Both the position numbers and the translations under genes were made by a program. From Pseudomonas putida (GTDB lineage: Bacteria > Pseudomonadota > Gammaproteobacteria > Pseudomonadales > Pseudomonadaceae), in assembly GCF_028682455.1 (NCBI RefSeq), contig NZ_JANHLD010000002.1, positions 1,302,001 through 1,366,000 on the forward strand: a DNA stretch of 64,000 nt. The letters run 5' to 3'. Below are positions 25,886-34,097 of the stretch, one piece after another (position 1 is the first letter of the stretch; the number at the start of each line of letters is the position of its first letter). The notes beneath the pieces were generated by a model. The model was given only the letters and a program-made list of their open reading frames with translations. It was not told where the DNA came from and did no database searches.

Positions 25886-26721
25886 CCACTCTTCGACATG
25901 GCGACCGCTCCCAAGCGGTTCGCGAGCTGCAACGCCTGCTCAATACCAAGGGCGCCAAGCTGGAAACTGACGGTGCCTTTGGCGATGCCACCGAGGCTGC
26001 CGTCCGGGCCTACCAGGAGAAAGTCGGGCTCGTTTCCGACGGCGCCGCCGGTCCGAAGACCATGACCAGCTTGCAAGGCCTGGACACCAGTAAGCTCCTC
26101 AGACATTCCGATCTGGTCCAGGCCTCTGCCCGTCTCGGCGTGCCAATCGCGGCTGTGTATGCCCTGAATGAGGTCGAATCGAATGGCCGCGGCTTCCTGG
26201 ATAACGGCAAGCCGGTGATCCTCTTCGAGCGTCACGTCATGTTTGACCGCTTGCAATTGGTTCGCTCACCCGGTGATGACCAGGAGCAGCTGCACCAGCG
26301 CGCCGAGCAGCTGGCCAAGCAGGTGCCCAACCTGGTCAACCCGAAAGCTGGCGGTTACATCGGCGGGAGCGCTGAGCATCAGCGCCTCGCTCAGGCCCTA
26401 CAGCTGAACGACATAGCGGCTCTGGAGTCAGCCAGCTGGGGCGGTTTCCAAGTCATGGGCTACCACTGGGAACGGCTCGGCTATACCAGCGTCCGCGACT
26501 TCGTGTCGGCCATGAATCGCAACGAAGCCGAGCACCTGGAGGCCTTCGTTCGGTTCATAGAGACCGATCCGGCGCTGCACAAGGCGCTGAAGGCCTTGAA
26601 GTGGGCCACCGTTGCCAAGCTCTACAACGGTCCCAACTACCAGCGAAACCTGTACGACGTGAAGCTTGAGCGTTCCTTCGAGCGCCACCAGGACCGCGCA
26701 CTCGCTCAGGGGGCAGCATGA
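25882..26721 (+). CDS. Endolysin: peptidoglycan-binding plus N-acetylmuramidase
   Basis: 279-aa lysin. Residues about 1-75 form a PG_binding_1 domain (GDRSQAVRELQRLLNTKG; DGAFGDATEAAVRAYQEKVGL). Residues about 85-275 are a DUF3380-type muramidase (AVYALNEVESNGRGFL with the catalytic Glu; VILFERHVMFDR; SWGGFQVMGYHW). It has no signal peptide, so export depends on the upstream holin. The start overlaps the holin stop. Confidence 0.93.
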   Translation: MTTLRHGDRSQAVRELQRLLNTKGAKLETDGAFGDATEAAVRAYQEKVGLVSDGAAGPKTMTSLQGLDTSKLLRHSDLVQASARLGVPIAAVYALNEVESNGRGFLDNGKPVILFERHVMFDRLQLVRSPGDDQEQLHQRAEQLAKQVPNLVNPKAGGYIGGSAEHQRLAQALQLNDIAALESASWGGFQVMGYHWERLGYTSVRDFVSAMNRNEAEHLEAFVRFIETDPALHKALKALKWATVAKLYNGPNYQRNLYDVKLERSFERHQDRALAQGAA

Positions 26722-26930
26722 GCAATAAAGAGCTGTTGGACAGCCTCGCTGTGCACCGGATCCAGCCGAACGATGTCCTGGTCCTCCCGGACTACTTCGA
26801 CCAGGACCAGATCGAAGATCTGCGCAAGGCGTTGCAGCAGATGAAGGCGTCGCCCTGCGTAGTCGTCATTGGCGACCTGCAGCAACTAAACGAGTCCGAC
26901 ATGAACGCGCTCGGCTGGTACCGGAAATGA
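26718..26930 (+). CDS. Small protein in the lysis cluster
   Basis: 70-aa soluble protein (starts MSNKELLDSLAVHR) between endolysin and Rz, overlapping both by four bases, so it is clearly part of the operon. It has a short alpha/beta look (SPCVVVIGDLQQL). No family recognised. Confidence 0.7.
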   Translation: MSNKELLDSLAVHRIQPNDVLVLPDYFDQDQIEDLRKALQQMKASPCVVVIGDLQQLNESDMNALGWYRK

Positions 26931-27400
26931 TTGACCTGCGCCCTGCCCCATTCCTGCTCGCCGGCGCCATTGTGATACCCCTGGTCCTCACCCTGGCGAT
27001 TTGGGGAGTCAACCAATATCTCGATGCCAGTGATGCGAAGGCCAAGCGCCTGGAGGAGCAGCTCGCAACCGCCCAGGGCATGGCAGAGCGCAACCTCGCC
27101 AACACCAACGAACTGATAGCCACCCTGACGACCATTCGTGACGGCCAGGCCAAGCTGCTCATGCTCCAGGGCGAGCTGCGCACAGGCATGGCACAGCGCG
27201 AGCGCCAGATCGAGGACCTCAAGCATGAAATCAAGGAACTGCAGGAGTGGGCTGATCGCCCTCTGCCTGATGCTGCTCGCCGGCTGCGCGAAAGACCGGC
27301 CATCATCGGCGCCGACGCTTACCGTGAGTGGTTGTCCGGTAGTGGTGCCTTGCACCTTGCAGGCGACAAGCCCGACCAGCAACGGCCAGCTACTGACTGA
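26927..27400 (+). CDS. Inner-membrane spanin Rz (LysB-like)
   Basis: 157 aa with one N-terminal membrane segment (FLLAGAIVIPLVLTLAIWGV) and a long periplasmic coiled coil (AKRLEEQLATAQGMAERNL; ERQIEDLKHEIKELQEW), the form of i-spanins. With Rz1 it fuses the inner and outer membranes at the end of lysis. The Rz1 gene is nested in its 3' part in another frame. Confidence 0.9.
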   Translation: MIDLRPAPFLLAGAIVIPLVLTLAIWGVNQYLDASDAKAKRLEEQLATAQGMAERNLANTNELIATLTTIRDGQAKLLMLQGELRTGMAQRERQIEDLKHEIKELQEWADRPLPDAARRLRERPAIIGADAYREWLSGSGALHLAGDKPDQQRPATD

Positions 27401-27491
27401 CCAAGAACGAACTGAGCTGGCCTGGGCCGAGTGCGCAGCCCAAGTCGACCTCGTTTATCAGCACCAGGTGAACCATGGACAAGCCCAATAG
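27225..27491 (+). CDS. Outer-membrane spanin lipoprotein Rz1 (LysC-like), nested in Rz
   Basis: 88 aa from the ATG at 27225. The signal sequence ends in a lipobox (LCLMLLAGC), so Cys about 21 would be lipidated; a Pro/Thr/Ser-rich stretch with further Cys follows. It begins inside Rz in the +2 phase and ends 91 bases beyond it, a partly embedded arrangement typical of P2 LysB/LysC. Its end overlaps the tail gene R. Confidence 0.88.
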   Translation: MKSRNCRSGLIALCLMLLAGCAKDRPSSAPTLTVSGCPVVVPCTLQATSPTSNGQLLTDQERTELAWAECAAQVDLVYQHQVNHGQAQ

Positions 27492-28008
27492 CCTTCGCGA
27501 GCACCTGCTCGCTGCCGTTCCAGGACTGAAGCCCAACCCCGACCGGCTGCTCATGTTCGTTGATGCCGGAAAAGTGCGTTGCACCGCGGCTGCGAGCCTC
27601 TCGTTTGAGTACGCTTACACACTGCAGATCATCCTGACCGACTTCGCCGGCCACCCCGATAGTGTGATGCTGCCCCTTCTCGGCTGGATCAGGACTCACC
27701 AGGCCGAGCTGATGGTCAATCTGGAAAAATCCGCCGACGGCATCAAGTTCGAGGCCGACATCCTGGACAACTCCAAGGTCGATATGAGCATCACCCTGGC
27801 CCTGACTGAGCGGGTTGTCGTCAAGCGACAGGATGACGGCAAGTTCCAGGTAGCCCACGCACCGGACCAGCCCTACGAGCCTTTCGTAGAGCACGGCCCG
27901 ATAACCGTGTACGCCGGTGATGAACTGGTTGCCCAATGGCAGCCGCCTGCACCACCGGACACCATGGCCCTGGCCGCAACTCACCCACGGCGCCCGACTC
28001 ATGGCTGA
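27475..28008 (+). CDS. R: Tail completion protein, P2 gpR-like
   Basis: 177-aa protein of the Phage_P2_GpR family (SLREHLLAAVPGLKPNPDRL; MLPLLGWIRTHQAELM), which helps finish the tail or join it to the head. Its start overlaps Rz1 and its end overlaps gpS, as in P2. Confidence 0.9.
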   Translation: MDKPNSLREHLLAAVPGLKPNPDRLLMFVDAGKVRCTAAASLSFEYAYTLQIILTDFAGHPDSVMLPLLGWIRTHQAELMVNLEKSADGIKFEADILDNSKVDMSITLALTERVVVKRQDDGKFQVAHAPDQPYEPFVEHGPITVYAGDELVAQWQPPAPPDTMALAATHPRRPTHG

Positions 28009-28456
28009 CCTGCGCGACCTCGAAGACTTTGCCGGACCTCTGCTGCAGCAGCTGGAGCCCGCAGGCCGAGCGAAATTGGCCAAGTCCTTGGCTCAGCAGC
28101 TGCGCCGCAACCAGCAACAGCGGATCGCCAACCAGCGCAACCCTGGCGGGACCCCGTTCGCCCCCAGGCGTCCCCACAAGCTGCGCGAGAAGCAAGGCCG
28201 CGTGAGAGGTAAGGCCCGGATGTTTCTGAAGCTGCGCAAGTCCAGCTTCCTGAAGGCCAGCGGCGACGCGCGCGGCGTAAGTGTCGGCTTTGCTGGCCGT
28301 GTCGGGCGCATCGCCCGTGTCCATCAGTATGGTTTGCGTGACCGGATCGCCCCCCGCGGACCTGTAGCCCAGTACGAGCAACGCCAGCTGCTCGGGGTTA
28401 GCGGTACCGACCTGGACGCGCTGAAATTCGCCACTCTCGCCCACCTCAGCCTGTAA
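28001..28456 (+). CDS. S: Tail completion/virion morphogenesis protein, P2 gpS-like
   Basis: 151 aa from the ATG at 28001 (MADLRDLEDFAGPLLQQLEP); the longer frame from 27917 lies inside R. The basic middle (NQQQRIANQRNPGGTPFAPR) and the HQYGLRD...YEQRQLLGVS end mark the Phage_tail_S family. It acts with gpR at tail completion. Confidence 0.92.
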   Translation: MADLRDLEDFAGPLLQQLEPAGRAKLAKSLAQQLRRNQQQRIANQRNPGGTPFAPRRPHKLREKQGRVRGKARMFLKLRKSSFLKASGDARGVSVGFAGRVGRIARVHQYGLRDRIAPRGPVAQYEQRQLLGVSGTDLDALKFATLAHLSL

Positions 28457-28516
28457 AACCGGGCGCTACAAGGGTCGCCTGCTGCGTTCACGCGTGCGCG
28501 GCGCGACCATCGCGCC

Positions 28517-29092
28517 ATGAACAGCACCGCCGAAATCAACCGCCTACTCGAAAATCTGGTCCGCCTTGGCACGATTGCCGAGGTGCAGCATGTGCCGCCC
28601 CGTGTTCGCGTGAGCACTGGCGAACTGCTGACGACCTGGCTGCCCTGGCTCGCGCTGCGTGCCGGCGCCGACCAGGAGTGGGACCCACCTACCCAAGGCG
28701 AGCAGGTCATTCTGCTGTCTCCCAGCGGCCAGTTGACCAATGGCGTGGCGATCACCGGCCTATTCAGCGACCAGATCCCCGCCAACGGCGACCGCGCCGG
28801 TCTTCACCGCCGGACCTATGCGGATGGGGCGGTCGTGGAGTACGACAGCGTCGCCCATTTCTTGCGCGCCGTGCTTCCAGCTGGTGGTACCACCGAACTG
28901 ATCAGCGACGGCGGCATCCGCATCGTCGGCGACATCACCCACCAAGGAAACTACACCCAGACCGGCAACCAGCACGTTACCGGCAAGGTAACCGTCACTG
29001 AGGATGTCATCGCCGATGGCGTCAGTTTGGTCAATCACCTGCACGACGGTGTGATGTCCGGCCCGGCCAAAACTGGGAAGCCAGTGAAATGA
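28517..29092 (+). CDS. V: Baseplate spike protein, P2 gpV-like
   Basis: 191-aa membrane-piercing spike of the gpV/gp45 family. An OB-fold N-terminal part (LGTIAEVQHVPPRVRVSTGE; PWLALRAGADQEWDPPTQGE) leads into a beta-helical shaft (GIRIVGDITHQGNYTQTGNQ; VTGKVTVTEDVIADG) and a C-terminal HxH-like tip (LVNHLHDG). The trimer tip punctures the outer membrane on contraction. Confidence 0.93.
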   Translation: MNSTAEINRLLENLVRLGTIAEVQHVPPRVRVSTGELLTTWLPWLALRAGADQEWDPPTQGEQVILLSPSGQLTNGVAITGLFSDQIPANGDRAGLHRRTYADGAVVEYDSVAHFLRAVLPAGGTTELISDGGIRIVGDITHQGNYTQTGNQHVTGKVTVTEDVIADGVSLVNHLHDGVMSGPAKTGKPVK

Positions 29093-29433
29093 ACCGCCAT
29101 ACGGGAGAAACCATCGCCGATGAAGACCACATCGCCCAGTCCCTGGTCGACATCCTCAGCACGCGCATCGGCAGCCGGGTTATGCGCCGTGACTACGGCA
29201 GCTTGATCCCTGATCTGATTGATCAGCCATTGAACCCGGCCAATCGCCTGCGCCTGTACGCCGCATCTGCTGCAGCAATCATGCAATGGGAGCCTCGCAT
29301 CACGCTGGCAATGGTCCGCCTCGATGTCGACTCCTTGTCGGGTGCCGCGACCCTGGAAATCGAAGCGAAGCACAACGACACAAATGCCCCTCTGAGCATT
29401 CGCTCACAGGTTCAGCTGGGAGCCGCGCTATGA
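29089..29433 (+). CDS. W: Baseplate wedge protein, P2 gpW-like (gp25 family)
   Basis: 114-aa gp25-like lysozyme-fold wedge component (SLVDILSTRIGSRVMRRDYG; LIDQPLNPANRLRLYAAS). It overlaps V by four bases and J by four, so V-W-J are translated together. Confidence 0.93.
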   Translation: MNRHTGETIADEDHIAQSLVDILSTRIGSRVMRRDYGSLIPDLIDQPLNPANRLRLYAASAAAIMQWEPRITLAMVRLDVDSLSGAATLEIEAKHNDTNAPLSIRSQVQLGAAL

Positions 29434-30443
29434 CCGCCACTCGCATGATCGACTTGAGCTTGCTGCCCGCTCCGGACATCGTCGAAATGCTCGACTTCGA
29501 GGCCATTCTCGAAGAGCGCAAGGCAACCCTGCTCAGCTACTACCCGACCGAGGAACAGGCAGCCATTGCTGCACGCCTGGCGCTTGAGTCCGACCCGATG
29601 ACCAAGATCCTGGAGGAAAGCGCTTACCGTGAACTGGTGCTGCGCCAGCGCGTAAACGACGCGGCCAAGGCCAGTCTGCTCGCCTACGCAACCGTGGCTG
29701 ATCTGGACAACCGGGCAGCTGATTACGGCGTGAAGCGCCTAACCGTCACCCCAGCCCAGCCTGACACCATCCCACCCGTGCCGGCGGTGATGGAGGATGA
29801 CGAAGCGTTGCGCTATCGCACGCGGTTGTCGCTGGAAGGCTTGTCCGTCGCTGGTAGCCGCGGAGCATATGAATTCCATGGGCTGAGCGCCTCCGCCAGC
29901 ATTGCTGGTGTATCGGTCGACTCCCCGACCTTCTCGGCTGTTGCCGTGAGCGCTGCCCTGAAAGCCCAGTTACCGGCCGGTGCCATTGTCCTGGTATGCG
30001 ATTACCCCGCCGGGCTCACCGATCCGCTACCTGGAGATGTCTCGCTCGCGGTTCTGCCGGCCGTCAACAGCCAGACTCCCGGCGCGGAGCTGGTGAACCT
30101 GGTGCAGAAGGCTCTCTCTGCTGAGGATGTGCGCCCGGTCACCGATCGGCCGAGAAGCCAGCTGGGCCAGGCGACCGACTACACCATTGAGGCCGTGCTC
30201 GAACTTGAGTCCGGGCCGGACCCGACTGTCGTACTGGCCACAGCAAAGGCAAAGCTCGACGCGGCCATTGCTGACGCCAGGCAGCTGGAGGGTGAGCTGT
30301 CTATCTCGGGCGTGTACGCCGCTCTGCACACTGCGGGCGTAAAACGCGTCCGCTTGGCCAAGCCCACTGGCGACCTCACGACCGACAAGAGGCACTACCC
30401 CAACTGCACGGCTATCAAGCTGAGCACTGAGGTGTTCGCTTGA
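29430..30443 (+). CDS. J: Baseplate assembly protein, P2 gpJ-like
   Basis: 337 aa from the ATG at 29430 (ATGA overlap with W); the frame open from 29286 lies inside W. Family features include LLSYYPTEEQAAIAARLALE and DEALRYRTRLSLEGLSVAGS. It forms the wedge with gpW and gpI. Confidence 0.93.
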   Translation: MTATRMIDLSLLPAPDIVEMLDFEAILEERKATLLSYYPTEEQAAIAARLALESDPMTKILEESAYRELVLRQRVNDAAKASLLAYATVADLDNRAADYGVKRLTVTPAQPDTIPPVPAVMEDDEALRYRTRLSLEGLSVAGSRGAYEFHGLSASASIAGVSVDSPTFSAVAVSAALKAQLPAGAIVLVCDYPAGLTDPLPGDVSLAVLPAVNSQTPGAELVNLVQKALSAEDVRPVTDRPRSQLGQATDYTIEAVLELESGPDPTVVLATAKAKLDAAIADARQLEGELSISGVYAALHTAGVKRVRLAKPTGDLTTDKRHYPNCTAIKLSTEVFA

Positions 30444-31162
30444 GCCTGCTACCGATCAATTCGACCCGCCTGGAGCGGATCCTCGCGGCTGCCTGCGACT
30501 TCGGGATCGATCCTGACGTAATCCGCGGGATTGCCGACTCAACCCGCTGCCCACCCGATTTCCTGCCCTGGCTTGCCTGGGCCATGAAGGTTGAAGGATG
30601 GGAAGCCGCCGAGACCGACGAGCAGCAGCGCGCTCTAATCCGCGAAGCCATTCCCGTGCACAAGACCAAGGGCACCGTGGGCGCCATTCGCCGAGTGCTG
30701 TCCGCAGTGAAGGTCAATGCCGAGTTCAAGGATTGGCACCAGATCCCGGACGGCGTGCCGTACACGTTTCAGTTGACCGCTTGGGCTAACCAGAACCGTG
30801 AGGGTGAAGGATCGATCATTTCACCCCTGCTCGGCGCCCGTCTCCGCGCCTTGGTCGACGCCACCAAGAACGAGCGCAGCCATTACGAGTTTCGCCTTGG
30901 TGCTCAGTTCGATGGCGGAATCAGGCTGGGCAACTCCACCCGCGGCAGAACACTACAGCGCCGTTACGTAGACGCTCAGGCCGTGCCTGTCGACCCTGCA
31001 AACCAGGTTCTGCAGGTGGCCAGCGCAACTAGGTCGCTCAGCGTTTCGCGAGTTTTCGCAGAAGCGCAGGGCGTTTCCATCAATGCCGAGTCGGGAGTCC
31101 AGGTCGCAAGTGCGTCCAGAACCCGAGTAATCGTGCGAGCCACCATGGAGGCCGTTCTATGA
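30440..31162 (+). CDS. I: Tail protein I with a long C-terminal extension
   Basis: Baseplate component of the gpI family (PDFLPWLAWAMKVEGWE; HKTKGTVGAIRRVLSAV), with a TTG start overlapping J by four bases. It is 240 aa, against about 180 in P2. The extra C-terminal part (AVPVDPANQVLQVASATRS, then GVQVASASRTRVIVRATM) contains two loosely related segments and may attach the fibre. Confidence 0.88.
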   Translation: MSLLPINSTRLERILAAACDFGIDPDVIRGIADSTRCPPDFLPWLAWAMKVEGWEAAETDEQQRALIREAIPVHKTKGTVGAIRRVLSAVKVNAEFKDWHQIPDGVPYTFQLTAWANQNREGEGSIISPLLGARLRALVDATKNERSHYEFRLGAQFDGGIRLGNSTRGRTLQRRYVDAQAVPVDPANQVLQVASATRSLSVSRVFAEAQGVSINAESGVQVASASRTRVIVRATMEAVL

Positions 31163-31845
31163 GCGTTGCCCTACAACCAGTAATAACCAAGGCCGGCCTA
31201 GCCGCGATCCTGCGAGCCGACAACACAGGTATCGCCGCACAGATCACTCACATTGCGCTGGGAACTTCTGCATACACCCCCAACGCTGAGCAAAAAAGCC
31301 TGGTAGCACAAACTGCCAAATATCCGATTGCCGGCGGTGAGCGCCTCAGTAGCACTCAACTCCACCTCACTGCGGTGGCTGACGGAGAGCGGGCCTTCTG
31401 GGTTCGGGAAATCGGCTTCCTACTGAGCGACGGCACCCTCCTGGCCGTGTGGTCTCACCCAACAGAGGCCTTGGCTTACAAGTCGGCCAGTACCGATCTG
31501 CTGCTTGCCTATGACCTATCCCTCGCCGCGTTGCCAGCCAACAGCGTGACCATCATCAGCAATGAAGCCGGGCTAAGCCTGAGCCTCGCAGCACCGCTGG
31601 CGGCCCAGGCAGCGTCGTTAATCGCGGAGCAACTGCGCAACCTGCAACAGCAAGACCAGGTGGACCTGCAAATCGAAAAGCAGCGCATTGCCGGTGAAGT
31701 GCTGAGCAACTTGCTGTTACGCGTGGCCGCTGTCGAGAAGCGCCAAGACACAGACCGCGACGCCTTGCTAGGCGTAGCTGTATCCAACGCGGCGGCGGTG
31801 ATCGCCCTGCAAACCCTAGTTGTACAAAATATCTACGGAGCCTAA
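31159..31845 (+). CDS. H: Tail-fibre N-terminal module, P2 gpH-like
   Basis: 228-aa tail-collar fibre protein. The first 150 residues match the conserved baseplate-attachment domain of P2-like fibres (PVITKAGLAAILRADNTG; GERAFWVREIGFLLSDGTLL). The remainder is helical, where a full fibre would carry its receptor-binding shaft and tip. The receptor-binding part seems to be on the next gene, so the fibre is split. Confidence 0.85.
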   Translation: MSVALQPVITKAGLAAILRADNTGIAAQITHIALGTSAYTPNAEQKSLVAQTAKYPIAGGERLSSTQLHLTAVADGERAFWVREIGFLLSDGTLLAVWSHPTEALAYKSASTDLLLAYDLSLAALPANSVTIISNEAGLSLSLAAPLAAQAASLIAEQLRNLQQQDQVDLQIEKQRIAGEVLSNLLLRVAAVEKRQDTDRDALLGVAVSNAAAVIALQTLVVQNIYGA

Positions 31846-31851
31846 AGCCCT

Positions 31852-32610
31852 ATGAGTCTCGAATCTGATGTTGGCAACCTGGTCACGCAAGCTACTTCGC
31901 TGATCGACTACTTCAAAACCCGCAAGGCCGGGATCGACGCATCTGTGGCCGCTGCAATTGCAGCGGTTCCGGCCATGAACAGAACATGGTATGTCGACCA
32001 GGTGAGCGGTCTGGATACGAACGACGGCTCTGCTGCCGCGCCGTTCAAGACTGTCGGCAAGGCAATGGCCAGTACCCCAGCCAACGGCATTTGCTTCGTC
32101 AATTTGCTTTCTGACTACAACTTCAACGACACAACTGCACTGACAGTTGGCTACCTGGTGCTCAACGGCAACGGCGCCACGCGCAAGCTGTACCCCAAGT
32201 ACTACCAAACCGTAGATGGTCAGGGCGTGACTGCTACGGTCTTGGGCGGATTTAGTGCGTCCTCGGTTGGCTATACGGTCGAAATCCGCGGCAGTGAAAT
32301 TGTTCTCCCGTCACCAGCTGGGCAGGTTCCCGCGCCCAACGTCACCCGCTCCAACTCGTTTGTTCGCACCAACTCGGGCAGTAACTTGCCGCCGTATGTC
32401 TCGCTGGTACTGCAGGCACCCGTAATCACCATGGCGTCTGATTTCTACGGCGCATTGATCGGCCTTTCTGCGTCCTCGGCCATCTTGAGTGTGTCGGGCG
32501 GGACCATTCCAACCGCGATGCTGGGCCACTACCTGTCGAACGTTGGCACGCCGGCCGGGACCGACCCGAAAACTCTGAACTACGTTCTGACCAACCTCAG
32601 CGCCATTTAA
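31852..32610 (+). CDS. Tail spike/fibre tip protein
   Basis: 252-aa protein with a helical start (LVTQATSLIDYFKTRKAGI) and then WYVDQVSGLDTNDGSAAAPF, the opening typical of beta-helix tailspikes. Ser/Thr/Val-rich repeats follow. It probably supplies the host-binding tip, being placed directly after the fibre anchor gene and before the assembly protein gene. Enzymatic activity on surface sugars is possible but not shown. Confidence 0.7.
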   Translation: MSLESDVGNLVTQATSLIDYFKTRKAGIDASVAAAIAAVPAMNRTWYVDQVSGLDTNDGSAAAPFKTVGKAMASTPANGICFVNLLSDYNFNDTTALTVGYLVLNGNGATRKLYPKYYQTVDGQGVTATVLGGFSASSVGYTVEIRGSEIVLPSPAGQVPAPNVTRSNSFVRTNSGSNLPPYVSLVLQAPVITMASDFYGALIGLSASSAILSVSGGTIPTAMLGHYLSNVGTPAGTDPKTLNYVLTNLSAI

Positions 32611-32622
32611 GGACCCGCCCTG

Positions 32623-33093
32623 ATGAAAACCCTGAATCTGAATGTCGACCTGAACGGCATGAGCTATATCGGCTACGCGTACTCGAAACTGCCCTTGGCG
32701 GCGGCGCTGGTGGTGGCCGCGCAGCAAATTGACGAGGCTGCGGATGCTGCGCGTGTTGTCGTACTCGGTGATCCCCTGCGTGCGTTGGAGTACGAATGTG
32801 CTGCTTCTGAGGCAAAGAATTTCGCAGCTGTCAGCTATTCCGGCGAAATGCCGCCGTCTGTTAAGTCGTGGGCTGAGGCTGCCGGTCTTGAACCCCAAGC
32901 AGCGACCGATAGCATCATCGCGAAGGCTGATGCGTGGAGCGCAGCGCTCTATTCCATTCGCGACGCTCGCTTAAAGGGTAAGCATGCAGTAGCTAGGGCA
33001 GACTCTCATGAACAAGCAGAAATAGAAGCAGACAAAGCCATATCCAAAATCAAACTATCTGTCACTGACGCAGTTAACTTTTCCGAAGCTTAA
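32623..33093 (+). CDS. Probable tail-fibre assembly protein
   Basis: 156-aa protein (starts MKTLNLNVDLNGMSYIGY) in the position of P2 gpG. The C-terminal part has the helical look of fibre-assembly chaperones (DAWSAALYSIRDARLKGKHA). It is the last of the rightward fibre genes before a terminator hairpin. Assigned mainly from position. Confidence 0.6.
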   Translation: MKTLNLNVDLNGMSYIGYAYSKLPLAAALVVAAQQIDEAADAARVVVLGDPLRALEYECAASEAKNFAAVSYSGEMPPSVKSWAEAAGLEPQAATDSIIAKADAWSAALYSIRDARLKGKHAVARADSHEQAEIEADKAISKIKLSVTDAVNFSEA

Positions 33094-33115
33094 CGGCAAC
33101 GTCGCTTTGAAGAAT

Positions 33116-33143
33116 GATGCCCTCACTGCACTGAGAGGGCATC
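33116..33143. terminator. Hairpin between convergent fibre and DUF6602 genes
   Basis: GATGCCCTC / GAGGGCATC, 9-base arms with a 10-base loop, in the 55-base gap between two converging genes. The T-runs are weak, but the position suits a two-way terminator. Confidence 0.6.
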
Positions 33144-33148
33144 TAAAA

Positions 33149-33940
33149 CTAAATAAATTTCGCTTGCATTGGCACATTCGCAAGATATGGCGTTATATGC
33201 GGAATAACTCCATCCAAATGACTGCACTGTTCCTGAAGCGAGACAAACAGTGCAAGCAATGATCCAGACTCAACGTCGCATATAGAATGCGCAGCGTTCA
33301 TGCAGTCCGGTGGGATTCTCAGCCCACCCGGCGTATTCTCAAGCCGTATAAATCCTTTGCCCAGCACAAAAATACCATCAAGCGCTGTTCCTGGAACATT
33401 TCGGTTTTCACCGTTAAAAACAGGGAACGGAATTCCATACTTCTTGTAAGATTTTTCCATCCAACCATATACAGTTTCCATTTTTGCCGGACCTGTATAA
33501 GAAACTACGTAATTCGCGATCATCAAAGGAGTCCACCCGATACGGTATAATTGGATGAAATTCCGCTCCAACTGCTTCGCTTTGTACGCAGCTTCAACTG
33601 CTTGATCCATAGCCGCCTGATCCAGAATCGACTTAACCTCGATCGTAGCAACTACTGACTCCGCCAGAAATCCGTGTGTTCGGCCGCCAAATACAAGCTT
33701 GGGGAAATTCTTCCTATAAATAACAATATCGTACTGATTCCTTTGCCCCCTTGGCTTTGAATAAGCGTCTATTATCTCGCCAGTTCCAATAGCCACATTG
33801 GAGCTTAGATGTGACTCTAAAAAAATTTGTATGAAATCTTCACGTGGATTACCTCGGTGTAGCATATGTCCCGCATTGGCGGGAATTCTATATTGCGCCA
33901 ACAGCGTGGCTTCGTTGTCGTCCATAAGAGCTTTGAGCAT
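33149..33940 (-). CDS. DUF6602-like protein, candidate PD-(D/E)XK nuclease
   Basis: Protein of 263 aa from the ATG at 33940 (MLKALMDDNEATLL); the frame extends 12 codons to 33976. HRGNPREDFIQIFLESHL, VAIGTGEIIDAYSKPRGQ, QYDIVIYRKNFPKL and FLAESVVATIEVKSILD fit the DUF6602 pattern. The order E..., YDIVIY, E-x-K matches a PD-(D/E)XK nuclease core. It is on the opposite strand to all neighbouring tail genes and is AT-richer, so it is a later insertion. It sits between the fibre genes and the sheath, the position of the phage-exclusion gene Z/fun in P2. A defence role is inference. Confidence 0.7.
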   Translation of the reverse strand: MLKALMDDNEATLLAQYRIPANAGHMLHRGNPREDFIQIFLESHLSSNVAIGTGEIIDAYSKPRGQRNQYDIVIYRKNFPKLVFGGRTHGFLAESVVATIEVKSILDQAAMDQAVEAAYKAKQLERNFIQLYRIGWTPLMIANYVVSYTGPAKMETVYGWMEKSYKKYGIPFPVFNGENRNVPGTALDGIFVLGKGFIRLENTPGGLRIPPDCMNAAHSICDVESGSLLALFVSLQEQCSHLDGVIPHITPYLANVPMQAKFI

Positions 33941-34097
33941 ATTGATTCGTCCCGTTCGTGGATAAACGACCCGCATCGTAGCAGTGGGCCAAGGAATTGT
34001 AGGCCCTCAAGCTACAGGACTCGCTCATCGCTACACACCCGCGCGTGAGTCACCTTAACGGCTCACTGAACCGCGATCCCGCGTAGGAGCCGCCATC

